Assembly: GCF_025854275.1 (NCBI RefSeq)
Contig: NZ_CP107567.1
Span: 1,550,001-1,614,000, forward strand
Length of the DNA stretch: 64,000 nt
Origin: Streptomyces peucetius
Lineage (GTDB): Bacteria; Actinomycetota; Actinomycetes; Streptomycetales; Streptomycetaceae
Reading direction: 5' to 3'
The notes beneath the pieces are model-generated. The model had not been told where the DNA came from, made no database searches, and saw only the letters and a program-made list of their open reading frames with translations. Shown piece after piece: positions 33,297 to 41,660 of this stretch (the first letter of the stretch is position 1; each line of letters opens with the position of its first letter). Made by a program: the position numbers and the translations under genes.

Positions 33297-34049
33297 GTGA
33301 CCTCCTTCGCCCCTGACTCGCTGGTCCTGAACCGCAAACTGCCGCTGTGGTATCAGGTCTCGCAGTCGCTGCGCGCCTCGATACTGGGCCGGCCCCCCGA
33401 GGCGTCGCTGCGGCTGCCCACCGAGGAACAGCTGGCCCAGCACTACGGCGTGAGCGTCCTGACCATGCGCCAGGCGCTCAAGGAGCTGGAGGAGGAGGGC
33501 CTGATCAGCCGGCACCGGCGGCGCGGCACCTTCATCGAACCGGGGGCACGGCGGGGCGCGCCCCGCCGGCTCCTCGGCTCCATCGACGCGATCGTCGCCC
33601 AGCAGTCCGGCGAGCGCACCACGATCCTCGACCACGGCCCGGAGCCGGTGCCCGGCGAGCTCACGGAGTACTTCCCGGACGCCGCGGAGGTCGTGGTGTA
33701 CCGGCGGCTGCGCTGCGACGGCGACACCGGGGAGCCCACCAACTGGGCCGAGAACGCGCTGCACCCGGACGTCGCCGCCGGTCTGGACATCACGGATCTG
33801 GAACGCTGGCCGATGACCAAGGTCCTGCGGGACTCTCTCGGCGTCCGGATCAGCCGGATCACGGACACCGTGGAGGCCCGGCTCGCGGACCCGCGGACCG
33901 CGGAACTGCTGCGGGTGCCGCTGCTGAGCCCGATCCTCCACTACACCGGAGTGACGTACGACGACTCCGGCCGGGTCGTCGACGTGGCACGCATCCGCTA
34001 CCGCGGGGACCGGTTCTCCTTCTCCGTCACCCTGGACGCCGCGGACTAG
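33297..34049 (+). CDS. GntR-family regulator with UTRA domain
   Basis: 250 residues, HutC subfamily. The winged helix (about residues 12-80) includes LPLWYQVSQSLRASILG, LRLPTEEQLAQHYGVSVLTMRQALKELEEEGLISRHRRRGTFIEPG. The UTRA ligand domain follows (about 95-245). It starts with GTG 27 bp after the hmgA stop on the same strand, so it may be co-transcribed with hmgA and respond to a tyrosine-pathway metabolite. This is inference. GGAGATGCC is repeated twice just before the start. Confidence 0.9.
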   Translation: MTSFAPDSLVLNRKLPLWYQVSQSLRASILGRPPEASLRLPTEEQLAQHYGVSVLTMRQALKELEEEGLISRHRRRGTFIEPGARRGAPRRLLGSIDAIVAQQSGERTTILDHGPEPVPGELTEYFPDAAEVVVYRRLRCDGDTGEPTNWAENALHPDVAAGLDITDLERWPMTKVLRDSLGVRISRITDTVEARLADPRTAELLRVPLLSPILHYTGVTYDDSGRVVDVARIRYRGDRFSFSVTLDAAD

Positions 34050-34072
34050 ACGGGTCGTCGGTGGCTATTAGC

Positions 34073-35266
34073 ATGCGGACGGTGACTGCTCTCACCGAGG
34101 ACGTGCCGCTGCTCGACGACCTCATGCCGTGGTCCGTCGCACCGCTGCGACTGGGCCGGAGCTGGGTGATGGCCCCGGACGCGGCCTGTCTGCGGACGCG
34201 TTGGGACACCCTCGTACGGGCGGAGGACGGCGAGCACGAGGCGCTGTTCCGCCCCACCCGGCTGCGGGGACCGCACAGCGCGGTCGCACAACTGCCCGGC
34301 CGGGCGACCGGTACGGGGCGGCTCGCCCGCGAGGGCGGACGCTGCCCGGAGCCCGTGCGGGTGCTGCACGGGCCGTTCGACGAGCAGTGGCTGATACCGG
34401 ACCACCGGCTGATCGACGTGGCACGGCCCGAGTTGTGGCGGGTACGGGACGAACACCAGCTGTTCGTCGTCGAGGCGGGCACGGCCCTGGTGGTGTCCGG
34501 CCTGCTGCCGGACGGACGCACGCCCGCGGGCCGGCCGGGCCGGGTCCGGCCGCTGTACCGCCGGCCGGGCGGCCACGAACCCAACCTCGCGCCCGGTCTG
34601 ACGGAGTTGCTCGGCGAGCAGTACGGGTGCACGGTGGGCGCGGAGGATGTCGCGGCCTGGGTGGTGGCGGCCGCGGAATCGACGCCGACTGGATGCGTCG
34701 TGCCGCTCACCGCGGACGCCGGCGTCTGGGCCTCCGGGGTCGCCCTGGGACGCGAGCTGATCCGCGTCATGCTGCGCGGGGCGCGGGGCGCGGAACGCCC
34801 GCGGCTGCCGGGGGGCCGCCGCCCGTACGTCCGCGCGGCGCTGCCGGCCAGGCCGTCGTCCGTCGACTACGTCCCCGACGAGGAGACGCTCGTCATCGGC
34901 GACACCGGCCGCGTCTCGCCCGTGCCGGCGGCGGCCTGGGACTACGAGGTGGGCGGTGCGCGGGTCCTTCAGCTCTGGTTCGAGCAGCGGACGGGGGCGG
35001 CGGAGCCGGGCACGCTGGATGCGGTGCGGCCGGCGGCGTGGCCGCAGCAGTGGACCTCGGAGCTGCTGGAGCTGATCACCGTGCTGGCGATGCTGGCGGA
35101 CCTGGCGCCGCGGCGGGCGGCGTTGACCGCGCCCGGCCACGCCCGGCTGCCGGCCGCCGCCCTGCGCGCGGCGGGCGTCCTCCCGCCACCGTCCCGCTCT
35201 CGCCGCCCGGCGTCGGTCCTGGACTTCGCGGAGGAGGGGCCGGAGGGGCAGTTCGCGCTGCTGTGA
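34073..35266 (+). CDS. Stand-alone type ISP restriction-modification C-terminal (specificity) protein
   Basis: 397 residues. From about residue 115 on it matches the C-terminal specificity domain of type ISP single-chain restriction-modification enzymes: PELWRVRDEHQLFVVEAGTALVVSGLLPD, RVRPLYRRPGGHEPNLAPGLTELL, AEDVAAWVVAAAES, VPLTADAGVWASGVALGRELIRV, and ELLELITVLAMLADL near the end. No ATPase motif, methyltransferase motif (NPPY) or nuclease precedes it, here or in the flanks. Such lone copies are common in Streptomyces and may have been recruited for another DNA-binding role. ATG 34073 is used; GTG 34082 is an alternative, with TATTAG upstream. Confidence 0.75.
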   Translation: MRTVTALTEDVPLLDDLMPWSVAPLRLGRSWVMAPDAACLRTRWDTLVRAEDGEHEALFRPTRLRGPHSAVAQLPGRATGTGRLAREGGRCPEPVRVLHGPFDEQWLIPDHRLIDVARPELWRVRDEHQLFVVEAGTALVVSGLLPDGRTPAGRPGRVRPLYRRPGGHEPNLAPGLTELLGEQYGCTVGAEDVAAWVVAAAESTPTGCVVPLTADAGVWASGVALGRELIRVMLRGARGAERPRLPGGRRPYVRAALPARPSSVDYVPDEETLVIGDTGRVSPVPAAAWDYEVGGARVLQLWFEQRTGAAEPGTLDAVRPAAWPQQWTSELLELITVLAMLADLAPRRAALTAPGHARLPAAALRAAGVLPPPSRSRRPASVLDFAEEGPEGQFALL

Positions 35267-35567
35267 CGGCGGGGGGGCGGGCGGGGCCGCTGCGCGGGGC
35301 CGTTCCCCACCCCGCCCGTTCCCGAATCCGGGCTCCTCCGCCTGCGCCTGGCGGCGTGGGGGGACCCCCACCGGACCCCCGCGCCTCAAACGCCGGCGAG
35401 GCTGATTTCGCGGAGCGAAATCCAGCCCGGCCGGCGTTTGAGGCCACCGCGCGGAGCGCGGTACGGGTCCGGGCGGAGCCCGGTTTCGGGCGGGGTGGGG
35501 AACAAGCCCGCCGCAGACGCCACCCGCCGCACCCGCCGGGTGGTGACAAAGGTGCTACGTACACGAT
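35267..35567. repeat. Intergenic repeat region B (nested inverted repeats)
   Basis: A 301 bp stretch without a gene. The outer arms GTTCCCCACCCCGCCC (about 35302) and GGGCGGGGTGGGGAAC (about 35488-35503) are complementary. Within them GAATCCGGGCTCC pairs loosely with GGAGCCCGGTTTC, and the inner arms CCTCAAACGCCGGCGAGGCT and CCCGGCCGGCGTTTGAGG enclose TTTCGCGGAGCGAAA. The whole could form a large cruciform or RNA hairpin. Same family as 5408-6020 and 43617-43814. The right end holds the promoter of the CoA-transferase gene. Confidence 0.82.
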
Positions 35568-35579
35568 ATGCACGGCTGC

Positions 35580-36782
35580 ATGAGCCCTCAGCCACAGCCA
35601 CTGCCCCTGGACGGCATCACGGTCGTCGCCGTCGAACAGGCCGTCTCCGCCCCGTTCGCCACGCGCCAGCTGGCCGACCTCGGAGCCCGCGTGATCAAGG
35701 TGGAGCGCCCCGACGGCGGGGACTTCGCCCGCGGCTACGACACCGCCGCCCGCGGTCTCGCCTCGCACTTCGTGTGGTGCAACCGCGGCAAGGAGTCCAT
35801 CGCGGTGGACCTCAAGGATCCGCGCGGCCTCGACGTCGTGCACCGGCTCGTCGCCGGGGCCGATGTGTTCGTCCAGAACCTCGCACAGGGTGCGGCCGCC
35901 CGGCTCGGCCTGGACGCCGAGACCCTGTGCGCCGGGCATCCGCGGCTGGTCGCCGTCGACATCTCCGGTTACGGATCGACTGGCCCGTACGCGCACAAGC
36001 GCGCGTACGACATGCTCGTGCAGTGCGAGGCCGGCCTCGTCTCCGTGACGGGCACGCCCGAGGAGCCGGTGAAGGCCGGCGTCCCGGCGGCCGACATCGC
36101 CGCCGCGATGTACGCCTTCTCCGGTGTGCTGGCGGCCCTGCTGCGGCGGGGCACCACGGGGCGCGGCGGGCCGGTGGAGATCTCCATGCTGGAGTCGCTG
36201 GCCGAGTGGATGGGGCATCCGCTGCACCACGGGATGCACGGGGGCGAGCCTCCGGCGCGCACCGGGCTGGCGCACGCCGTCATCGCACCGTACGACGCCT
36301 ATGCCACCGCGGACGGCGGTCAGGTGCTGCTGTCGGTGCAGAACGACCGCGAGTGGCGGCGGTTGTCCGGACAGGTGCTGGAGCGGCCGGAGTTGGGACT
36401 CGACCCCGCGTTCGCCACGAACACGGCCCGCACGGCGAACCGGGAGCGGACGGACGCTGCCGTGGCCAAGGCACTGGCGGGGCTGGACACCGAGGAGGCG
36501 GTCGCACGGCTGGAGGCGGCGGGCATCGCCTGTGCGCGGCTCAACAACATGACCGATGTGGCCGCCCATCCGCAGCTCGAGGCGCGGGACCGGTGGCGCG
36601 AGATCGGTTCACCGGCCGGACCGCTCCGGGCGATGCTGCCCCCGATCACCCTGCCGGGCGGGGAACCGGCTCGGATGGGGGCGGTTCCCGGTCTGGGGGA
36701 GCACACCGACGCGCTGCTGCGGGCCCTGGGGATGACGGATGAAGCTGCGGCGGTGCTGCGCCGGGACGGTGTGGTCGCCTGA
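35580..36782 (+). CDS. CaiB/BaiF-family CoA-transferase
   Basis: 400 residues of class III CoA-transferase. The N-terminal LDGITVVAVEQAVSAPFATRQLADLGARVIKVERPDGGDFAR is the hallmark. The catalytic Asp is in YAHKRAYDMLVQCEAGL (about residue 145). GSTGPYAHKRAYD and EISMLESLAEWMGHPL are further conserved parts. It moves CoA between carboxylic acids. ATG 35580 (MSPQPQPLPLDG) is used; ATG 35568 is in frame and also possible. It stands alone downstream of the repeat region. It fits the window's acyl-CoA theme, but its substrate is unknown. Confidence 0.92.
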   Translation: MSPQPQPLPLDGITVVAVEQAVSAPFATRQLADLGARVIKVERPDGGDFARGYDTAARGLASHFVWCNRGKESIAVDLKDPRGLDVVHRLVAGADVFVQNLAQGAAARLGLDAETLCAGHPRLVAVDISGYGSTGPYAHKRAYDMLVQCEAGLVSVTGTPEEPVKAGVPAADIAAAMYAFSGVLAALLRRGTTGRGGPVEISMLESLAEWMGHPLHHGMHGGEPPARTGLAHAVIAPYDAYATADGGQVLLSVQNDREWRRLSGQVLERPELGLDPAFATNTARTANRERTDAAVAKALAGLDTEEAVARLEAAGIACARLNNMTDVAAHPQLEARDRWREIGSPAGPLRAMLPPITLPGGEPARMGAVPGLGEHTDALLRALGMTDEAAAVLRRDGVVA

Positions 36783-36842
36783 GCGGGTGGGCGCGGTCGT
36801 CCCGACGCCGGGAGCGGGTGGGTGGTGGGGCCGGGCGTCGGG

Positions 36843-37106
36843 TCAGCCGCGGCTGCCGAACAGTGAGCGGCGCAGCCGGCGCAGCGGCGCGAAGAGCGAC
36901 ACGCGGGCGCTCTTGCTCCGGCGGCTGTGCGTCACGTCACGCGAGGTCAGTTCACGCATCAGGAGCGTCGCCTCGGCCGACTCGCGCTGCGGGACGGCAG
37001 GGCCGCCGAGCACCGAGAGATGGCGGTCGAGACGCGAGCTGGTCGCACCGCTCCCGCAGGTGATGGCAGGTACTCGCGCCCTGCTGCGCACTGTTATCTG
37101 ATCCAT
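36843..37106 (-). CDS. Small basic hypothetical protein
   Basis: 87 residues, MDQITVRSRARVPAITCG and then SRLDRHLSVLGGPAVPQRESAEATLLMRELTSRDVTHSRRSKSARVSLFAPLRRLRRSLFG. It is rich in Arg and Ser, with a basic C-terminal amphipathic stretch. It has no domain I can name. Codon third positions are strongly G/C, and GGGGAG precedes the ATG, supporting a real gene. It is convergent with the CoA-transferase. Its promoter shares the AT-richer gap with the kinase gene. Confidence 0.65.
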   Translation of the reverse strand: MDQITVRSRARVPAITCGSGATSSRLDRHLSVLGGPAVPQRESAEATLLMRELTSRDVTHSRRSKSARVSLFAPLRRLRRSLFGSRG

Positions 37107-37389
37107 GTCACTCCCCACCCGTACGAGGCACCCGGCCCGGGCAGGTTAACCCTATCGCCCCGCCGGTACACCCGTGTATCCCGCCTGCATGATTCACCGC
37201 ACTCGTACGCGGGTTGACCATTACTCTCCGAATCTGACTGATTCCAGGGCGAGTTGGACAACGTGCAGAAAGATTTCCGGCCTCCATCGTACTGATGGCC
37301 TATCAACACCACTACGACCGGAATGAGTTGAGCTAACTTGGAGTGGTTTCCACCATGCTGCGGCGCTGGTTGCGGACAGGGGGCTCGCC
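37107..37389. promoter_or_regulatory. AT-richer divergent promoter region
   Basis: This 283 bp gap separates the small basic protein (minus) from the kinase (plus) and is clearly less GC-rich than its surroundings, as expected for promoters. It holds the palindrome TACAC-CC-GTGTA (37167-37178) and the short leader ORF at 37355-37393. No promoter hexamers are convincing enough to place. Confidence 0.5.
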
Positions 37390-37393
37390 ATGA
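37355..37393 (+). CDS. Possible 12-codon leader peptide coupled to the kinase gene
   Basis: ATG at 37355 encodes MLRRWLRTGGSP and stops at TGA 37391-37393, overlapping the kinase ATG as ATGA. A GGAG lies 10 bases before it. It could couple translation to the kinase. It is short, and its reality is uncertain. Confidence 0.35.
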   Translation: MLRRWLRTGGSP

Positions 37394-38427
37394 GCGACGT
37401 ACCGGGAACGGCGGGGACCGCACGGCTGATCGCGGGCCGATACCGCCTGCTGAGCCCGCTGGACGAGGACGGCGGCGGCACCCTGTGGCTGTCCCACGAC
37501 GAGGTCCTGCGGCGCGAGGTCGCCGTCAAACAGGTCAGGGCGCCGGCCTCGCTCGCGGCCGGGGACGTCCGCCGGCTGTACACACACCTGGAGAACGCCG
37601 CTCGTGCCGCCGGCCGCGTCTCGCACCGCAACGCGGTCGCCGTCCACGACGTGGTGACCGAGGACGGCCGGCCGTGGATCGTGAGCGAACTGGTGCGCGG
37701 CCTCACCCTCGCGGACGTCCTCGACGCCGAGGGACCGCTCCCCCCGCGCCGTGCCGCCCACGTGGGGGCGGAGGTGCTGGCCGCGCTGCGGGCGGCGCAC
37801 GCCGCGGGGGTGCTGCACCGGGACGTGAACCCGTCGAAGGTGCTGATGGCCAACGACGGCCGGGTGATGGTCACGGACTTCGGGACGGTGGCGGAGCACG
37901 ACTCCCCCGAGTTCGGCGCACCGGAGACGGTGGCGGGCCGTGACCCGGGCCCGGAATCGGACCTGTGGTCGCTGGGTGCCCTGCTGCACGCGGCGGTGGA
38001 GGGGCGCTCCCGGTTCGGCGCCGCCACCGACGCGTCCACGGCGCCCGGCTCCCCGGAGCGCCCGGCACCGGCCGCGGCCGATGCCCTCGGTTCGGTGATC
38101 ACGGGTCTGCTGCACCGCAATCCGGCGGACCGGCTCGACGCCGCGGAGGCCGAGCACCAGTTGCGCCTGGTGAGCGCGGGCGGTGGCGGCGTACGGACGG
38201 ACGGGACGCCCGCCGCGTCCGCACCGCGGACCGCACCGGACACGGTGGCCGAGCCGGACAGCGCCCCACCGCCGGACACGACCTCCCGTCCGGTCGCGCC
38301 GGCGGCCACGGGCGCCGCCGGGCCGTCCGACGCATCCAGGCGGGCGACGACGGTCCTGGCGGTGGGCGTGGCGCTGCTGCTGCTCTGCGTCGTGGCACTG
38401 GTCTGGGCGGTGGCGGGGAGCGCGTGA
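37390..38427 (+). CDS. Membrane serine/threonine protein kinase-like protein
   Basis: 345 residues. The kinase lobe occupies about residues 15-265: VAVKQV (Lys of VAIK), HRDVNPSKVLM (catalytic loop with Lys replaced by Asn-Pro-Ser) and VTDFGTV (DFG). The glycine loop is degenerate (LDEDGGGTLWL), and the activation segment is short (AEHDSPEFGAPE). A Pro/Ala/Thr-rich linker leads to a single helix (VLAVGVALLLLCVVALVWAVAGS, about residue 320-342) at the extreme C-terminus, with no extracellular sensor. The catalytic loop change HRDVNPSK versus the usual HRDVKPSN suggests weak activity or a pseudokinase. Confidence 0.85.
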   Translation: MSDVPGTAGTARLIAGRYRLLSPLDEDGGGTLWLSHDEVLRREVAVKQVRAPASLAAGDVRRLYTHLENAARAAGRVSHRNAVAVHDVVTEDGRPWIVSELVRGLTLADVLDAEGPLPPRRAAHVGAEVLAALRAAHAAGVLHRDVNPSKVLMANDGRVMVTDFGTVAEHDSPEFGAPETVAGRDPGPESDLWSLGALLHAAVEGRSRFGAATDASTAPGSPERPAPAAADALGSVITGLLHRNPADRLDAAEAEHQLRLVSAGGGGVRTDGTPAASAPRTAPDTVAEPDSAPPPDTTSRPVAPAATGAAGPSDASRRATTVLAVGVALLLLCVVALVWAVAGSA

Positions 38428-38507
38428 CCCGAGGGCGGTGACCGGCCCGCGGCAGAGCCCGCGGGCCGGTCACGGTGCGACGCCGGCCGTGCTGTGGCTT
38501 GCCGGGC

Positions 38508-39317
38508 TCAGGCGGCGGAGTCGAACACCGGCAGGTAGCCACCGGACTGGCCGGCCGCAGTCGGGTGGTACGACTCCCCGATGTTGAACCAGTTGAGGCT
38601 GTGCAGCCAGGACGCGCCGGAGCAGATCTCATGGCCGGTGAACGTCCCGACGACGCTCGCGTAGCCGTAGCCGTGGTCGGCCGCGCGCTTGGCGATCGCC
38701 GCGTTGAGATGGTCTGCGGCGCCATTGATGGCGGACCGCTCGTTCTCGCTCAGACCGGCCATGCAGGTGCCGTTCAGCTTGTAGAAGCGGGGATAGCCGA
38801 GGACGACGACCCTGGCGGCGGGGGCCTTGGCGCTGATCGCCGAGTACACCTGGTCGAGCTTGCCGGGCAGCGTCGTGTCGACGTACTCCTTGGCCTGTTC
38901 GATCCGGGCGAGGCAGGCGGACTCGGACTGGAGCACACAGGTGGTCATGACGTCGGCGAAGCCGGCGTCATTGCCGCCGACGGTGATGGAGACGAGGTCG
39001 GTGGCGGACGTGAGCGGGACGAGCTGATTCGCCGTGACGTCACCCGTACGAGCGCCCGAGCAAGCGGTGAACGCGAACGACGAGGGTGAATTGGCGTTGG
39101 CCCACAGCTTCGGATAGGCCCGGGTGCTGCGCTTGCAGTTACCGCTCGCGCTGTCGTAACTGCCGGCTCCCACACCGGAGGAGTAGGAGTCGCCGAGAGC
39201 CACATAGTCCAGGGACTGGGCGGTGGTGTCGGCCTGCGCCGGGCCCGCTCCGGTGAGAGCGAGGACGGCGCCGAGGAGGAGTGAGGATGAGAATGCCGCG
39301 GCTCGGGACAGTTTCAT
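38508..39317 (-). CDS. Secreted SGNH/GDSL esterase-lipase
   Basis: 269 residues. A Sec signal spans about residues 1-29 (LLLGAVLALTGAGPAQA). Block I is DYVALGDSYSSGVG with the nucleophile Ser. Block III is VSITVGGNDAGFADV, and block V is NWFNIGESYHPTAAGQ with catalytic His. Six cysteines (NCKRS, TACSG, TTCVL, SACLA, GTCMAG, EICSG) suggest three disulfides. It resembles the GDSL lipase/esterase of S. coelicolor (SCO1725 as I recall) and S. rimosus. It hydrolyses short to medium chain esters outside the cell. It is preceded by AAGGGAGG and stands alone. Confidence 0.94.
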   Translation of the reverse strand: MKLSRAAAFSSSLLLGAVLALTGAGPAQADTTAQSLDYVALGDSYSSGVGAGSYDSASGNCKRSTRAYPKLWANANSPSSFAFTACSGARTGDVTANQLVPLTSATDLVSITVGGNDAGFADVMTTCVLQSESACLARIEQAKEYVDTTLPGKLDQVYSAISAKAPAARVVVLGYPRFYKLNGTCMAGLSENERSAINGAADHLNAAIAKRAADHGYGYASVVGTFTGHEICSGASWLHSLNWFNIGESYHPTAAGQSGGYLPVFDSAA

Positions 39318-39807
39318 GGAACCTCCCTTTAGCAGGATCTCTGCCTCACATTTCGTAGCAGCGGAGGGACTTCACCGGAAGTGTCCATGCCAAAAATGTT
39401 ACTGATGAGTCAGTGGGACGGTTGGGACGACACCGCACACGGGCGCTGATCGGCTGTCAAAAACCCCGAAAGCAGGGCCTCTACGACGGTCTTGTCATAC
39501 AGTCCCAATCATCAATACCGTCGTACATCCACCCGCACCGGTCCGTCACGCACAGCGGCTCAGGGGAGGGCATCGGCACCGCGAGGGGCACCGGGCGGGA
39601 ATTACGGCAGGGGGGTGCCGTGTTCGTCCCCGCGCTCGCGCACATGCCGAGCCGTGGACGGCGCGGCCAGTGAAGCCGGCTCAACCACCCAGCGCGGCAC
39701 GGGGCTTCGTCATGGGCGGATGAGTAGAACCCCCCTTTCGAACCGGACACTCATCCGGGCCGCCCGCGAGAAGGCGGTCCACCGGTGGAGAGAGGGAACG
39801 AAGGCCC
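39318..39807. other. Intergenic region between the esterase and the GT2 operon
   Basis: A 490 bp region with no gene I would accept. Its left end is the AT-richer promoter of the esterase, including ACTTC-ACCG-GAAGT. Near 39492, TTGTCA with TACCGT 18 bases further could be a promoter for the GT2 operon, which would give a leader of nearly 300 bases. The inverted repeat at 39717-39757 is listed separately. One ORF at 39413-39673 has poor coding character and is not called. Confidence 0.5.
39717..39757 (+). promoter_or_regulatory. Inverted repeat upstream of the GT2 operon
   Basis: CGGATGAGT (39717-39725) and ACTCATCCG (39749-39757) are perfect nine-base complements separated by 23 bases, 50 bp before the first glycosyltransferase start. 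It may be an operator or a leader hairpin. Confidence 0.5.
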
Positions 39808-40641
39808 ATGAGCTCAGTCCTGCACCCGGCCGCCCCGGGGCAAGATCCGGTGAACGAACTCGCCCGCACGTCGGCCGGATACCGGCCGATCTCCTCGCAC
39901 CTCGCCATCACCCCGCCCGTCAGCGTCGTGATCCCCGCGATGAACGAGGCGGAGAACCTTCCGCACGTCTTCAAGACCCTGCCCGACTGGATCCACGAAG
40001 TGGTGCTCGTCGACGGACGGTCCGCCGACGACACCGTCGCGGTCGCCCGTGACCTGTGGCCCGGCCTCACGGTCGTCCGGCAACTCGGCAAGGGCAAGGG
40101 CGACGCCCTGATCAGCGGGTTCGCCGCCTGCACGGGCGACATCATCGTGATGGTCGACGCCGACGGCTCCGCCGACGGGCAGGAGATCGTCTCCTACGTC
40201 TCCGCCCTCGTCTCCGGCGCCGACTTCGCCAAGGGCTCGCGCTTCGCCAACGGGGGCGGCACCGACGACATGACCTGGGTGCGCAGGCTGGGCAACCGGG
40301 TCCTGTGCGCCGTCGTCAACGCCAAGTTCGGCGCGCGGTACACCGACCTCTGCTACGGCTACAACGCCTTCTGGAGGCACTGCCTCGACGACATCAGCCT
40401 GGACTGCACCGGTTTCGAGATCGAGACCCTGATGAACATCCGGGTGGTCAAGGCGGGGCTGCGGGTCCAGGAGGTGCCCAGCCACGAGTACCTGCGCATC
40501 CACGGCGTCAGCAATCTGAGGGCCGTCAGCGACGGGCTGCGGGTGCTGAAGGTGATTCTCAAGGAGAAGCGCGTACGGCGGGACGCCCGCCGGCGGCCCG
40601 CGAGCCCGGGCGTCCCGGGGCCACGAGGAGGCGTGTCGTGA
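39808..40641 (+). CDS. Glycosyltransferase family 2, DPM-like
   Basis: 277 residues. The GT-A fold begins VSVVIPAMNEAENLPHVFKTLPDWIHEVVLVDGRSADDTVAVA. The metal/sugar-nucleotide motif is DIIVMVDADGSADGQEI (DAD, about residue 117). RLGNRVLCAVVNAKFGARYTDLCYGYNAFWRH is typical of dolichyl- or polyprenyl-phosphate mannose synthase-like enzymes, without the C-terminal membrane domain. It is probably cytoplasmic, at the membrane face. The stop overlaps the next glycosyltransferase start (GTGA), so the genes are coupled. The product could be a surface polysaccharide or a modified lipid carrier. Confidence 0.92.
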   Translation: MSSVLHPAAPGQDPVNELARTSAGYRPISSHLAITPPVSVVIPAMNEAENLPHVFKTLPDWIHEVVLVDGRSADDTVAVARDLWPGLTVVRQLGKGKGDALISGFAACTGDIIVMVDADGSADGQEIVSYVSALVSGADFAKGSRFANGGGTDDMTWVRRLGNRVLCAVVNAKFGARYTDLCYGYNAFWRHCLDDISLDCTGFEIETLMNIRVVKAGLRVQEVPSHEYLRIHGVSNLRAVSDGLRVLKVILKEKRVRRDARRRPASPGVPGPRGGVS

Positions 40642-41660
40642 GCCCGTCCCACGACGGCCGCCGCTTCTCCGTGGTGATCTGCGCCTACACCGAGGAGCGC
40701 TGGGAGGACATCCTCGCGGCGGTCGCCTCGGTACGGCGCCAGACCCTGCCGGCCCTCGAGACGCTGCTCGTCGCCGACCACAATCCGGCGCTCCTGCGGC
40801 GGCTGCGCGACCGTTACGCGTCCGAACCGGAGGTGCGGGTGCTCGCCAACGCGGGCTCCCGCGGTCTCTCCGCCGGCCGCAACACCGGAATCGGGGCGTC
40901 CCGGGGCGAGTTCGTCGCCTTCCTCGACGACGACGCCGTCGCCGAACGCGACTGGCTGCGGTACTTCGCCGAGGCGTACGACGACCCGCGGGTCATGGCC
41001 GTCGGCGGGCACACCCTGCCCGCCTGGGCCTCCGGCCGCAGACCGGCATGGTTCCCGGAGGAGTTCGACTGGGTCGTCGGCTGCACCTACCGGGGGCTGC
41101 CGCCCGGAAAGGTGCAGGTGCGCAACGTGCTCGGCGGCAACGCCTCCTTCCGCCGCTCGGCGTTCGACGCCTGCGGCGGCTTCGCCACCGGCATCGGGCG
41201 CGACGGGGACCGGCGGCCGCTGGGGTGCGAGGAGACCGAGCTGTGCATCCGGCTCACCCGGGCGCTCCCCGGCGCGGTGCTCCTGATCGACGACCGCGCG
41301 GTCATCCACCACCGGGTCCCCGCCGCCCGCGAACGGTTCGGCTACTTCCGCACCCGCAGCTACGCCGAGGGGCTTTCCAAGGCGCTGGTGGCCCGCAGCG
41401 TGGGAGCGGGCCCAGGGCTCGCGACGGAGCGCCGCTACACCACCCGTGTCCTTCCCGCCGGTGTCGCCCGCGGGCTGCGCGACGCGCTGCAAGGCCGCAG
41501 GGGCGGCGCACGCCGGGCCGGCGCGATCGTCGCGGGCGTCACCGCGGCGGCCGCCGGTTGCGTCGTCGGCGGCGTACGGGCACGCGTCGGCGGCGTGACG
41601 TTCTCCTCCGGACCGGTCGCCACGAGCACGGCACCCGCACCCTCGAAGGCCGCTCCATGA
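40638..41660 (+). CDS. Glycosyltransferase family 2
   Basis: 340 residues. GT-A start FSVVICAYTEERWEDILAAVASVRRQTLPALETLLVADHNP. Metal motif FVAFLDDDAVAERDWL (about residue 97). An acceptor/base region has GGNASFRRSAFDACGGF and CEETELCIRLTRALPG with an ED-like EET (about residue 197). The C-terminal 70 residues contain weak hydrophobic helices (GAIVAGVTAAAAGCVVGGV). It starts with GTG four bases inside the upstream gene, and its stop overlaps the deacetylase start (ATGA). Second enzyme of a three-gene cassette. Confidence 0.92.
   Translation: MSPSHDGRRFSVVICAYTEERWEDILAAVASVRRQTLPALETLLVADHNPALLRRLRDRYASEPEVRVLANAGSRGLSAGRNTGIGASRGEFVAFLDDDAVAERDWLRYFAEAYDDPRVMAVGGHTLPAWASGRRPAWFPEEFDWVVGCTYRGLPPGKVQVRNVLGGNASFRRSAFDACGGFATGIGRDGDRRPLGCEETELCIRLTRALPGAVLLIDDRAVIHHRVPAARERFGYFRTRSYAEGLSKALVARSVGAGPGLATERRYTTRVLPAGVARGLRDALQGRRGGARRAGAIVAGVTAAAAGCVVGGVRARVGGVTFSSGPVATSTAPAPSKAAP

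Noticed and set aside
39413..39673. 86-codon ORF between the esterase and GT2 genes
   Set aside because: Codon positions lack the usual G/C pattern and there is no ribosome site or recognisable motif.
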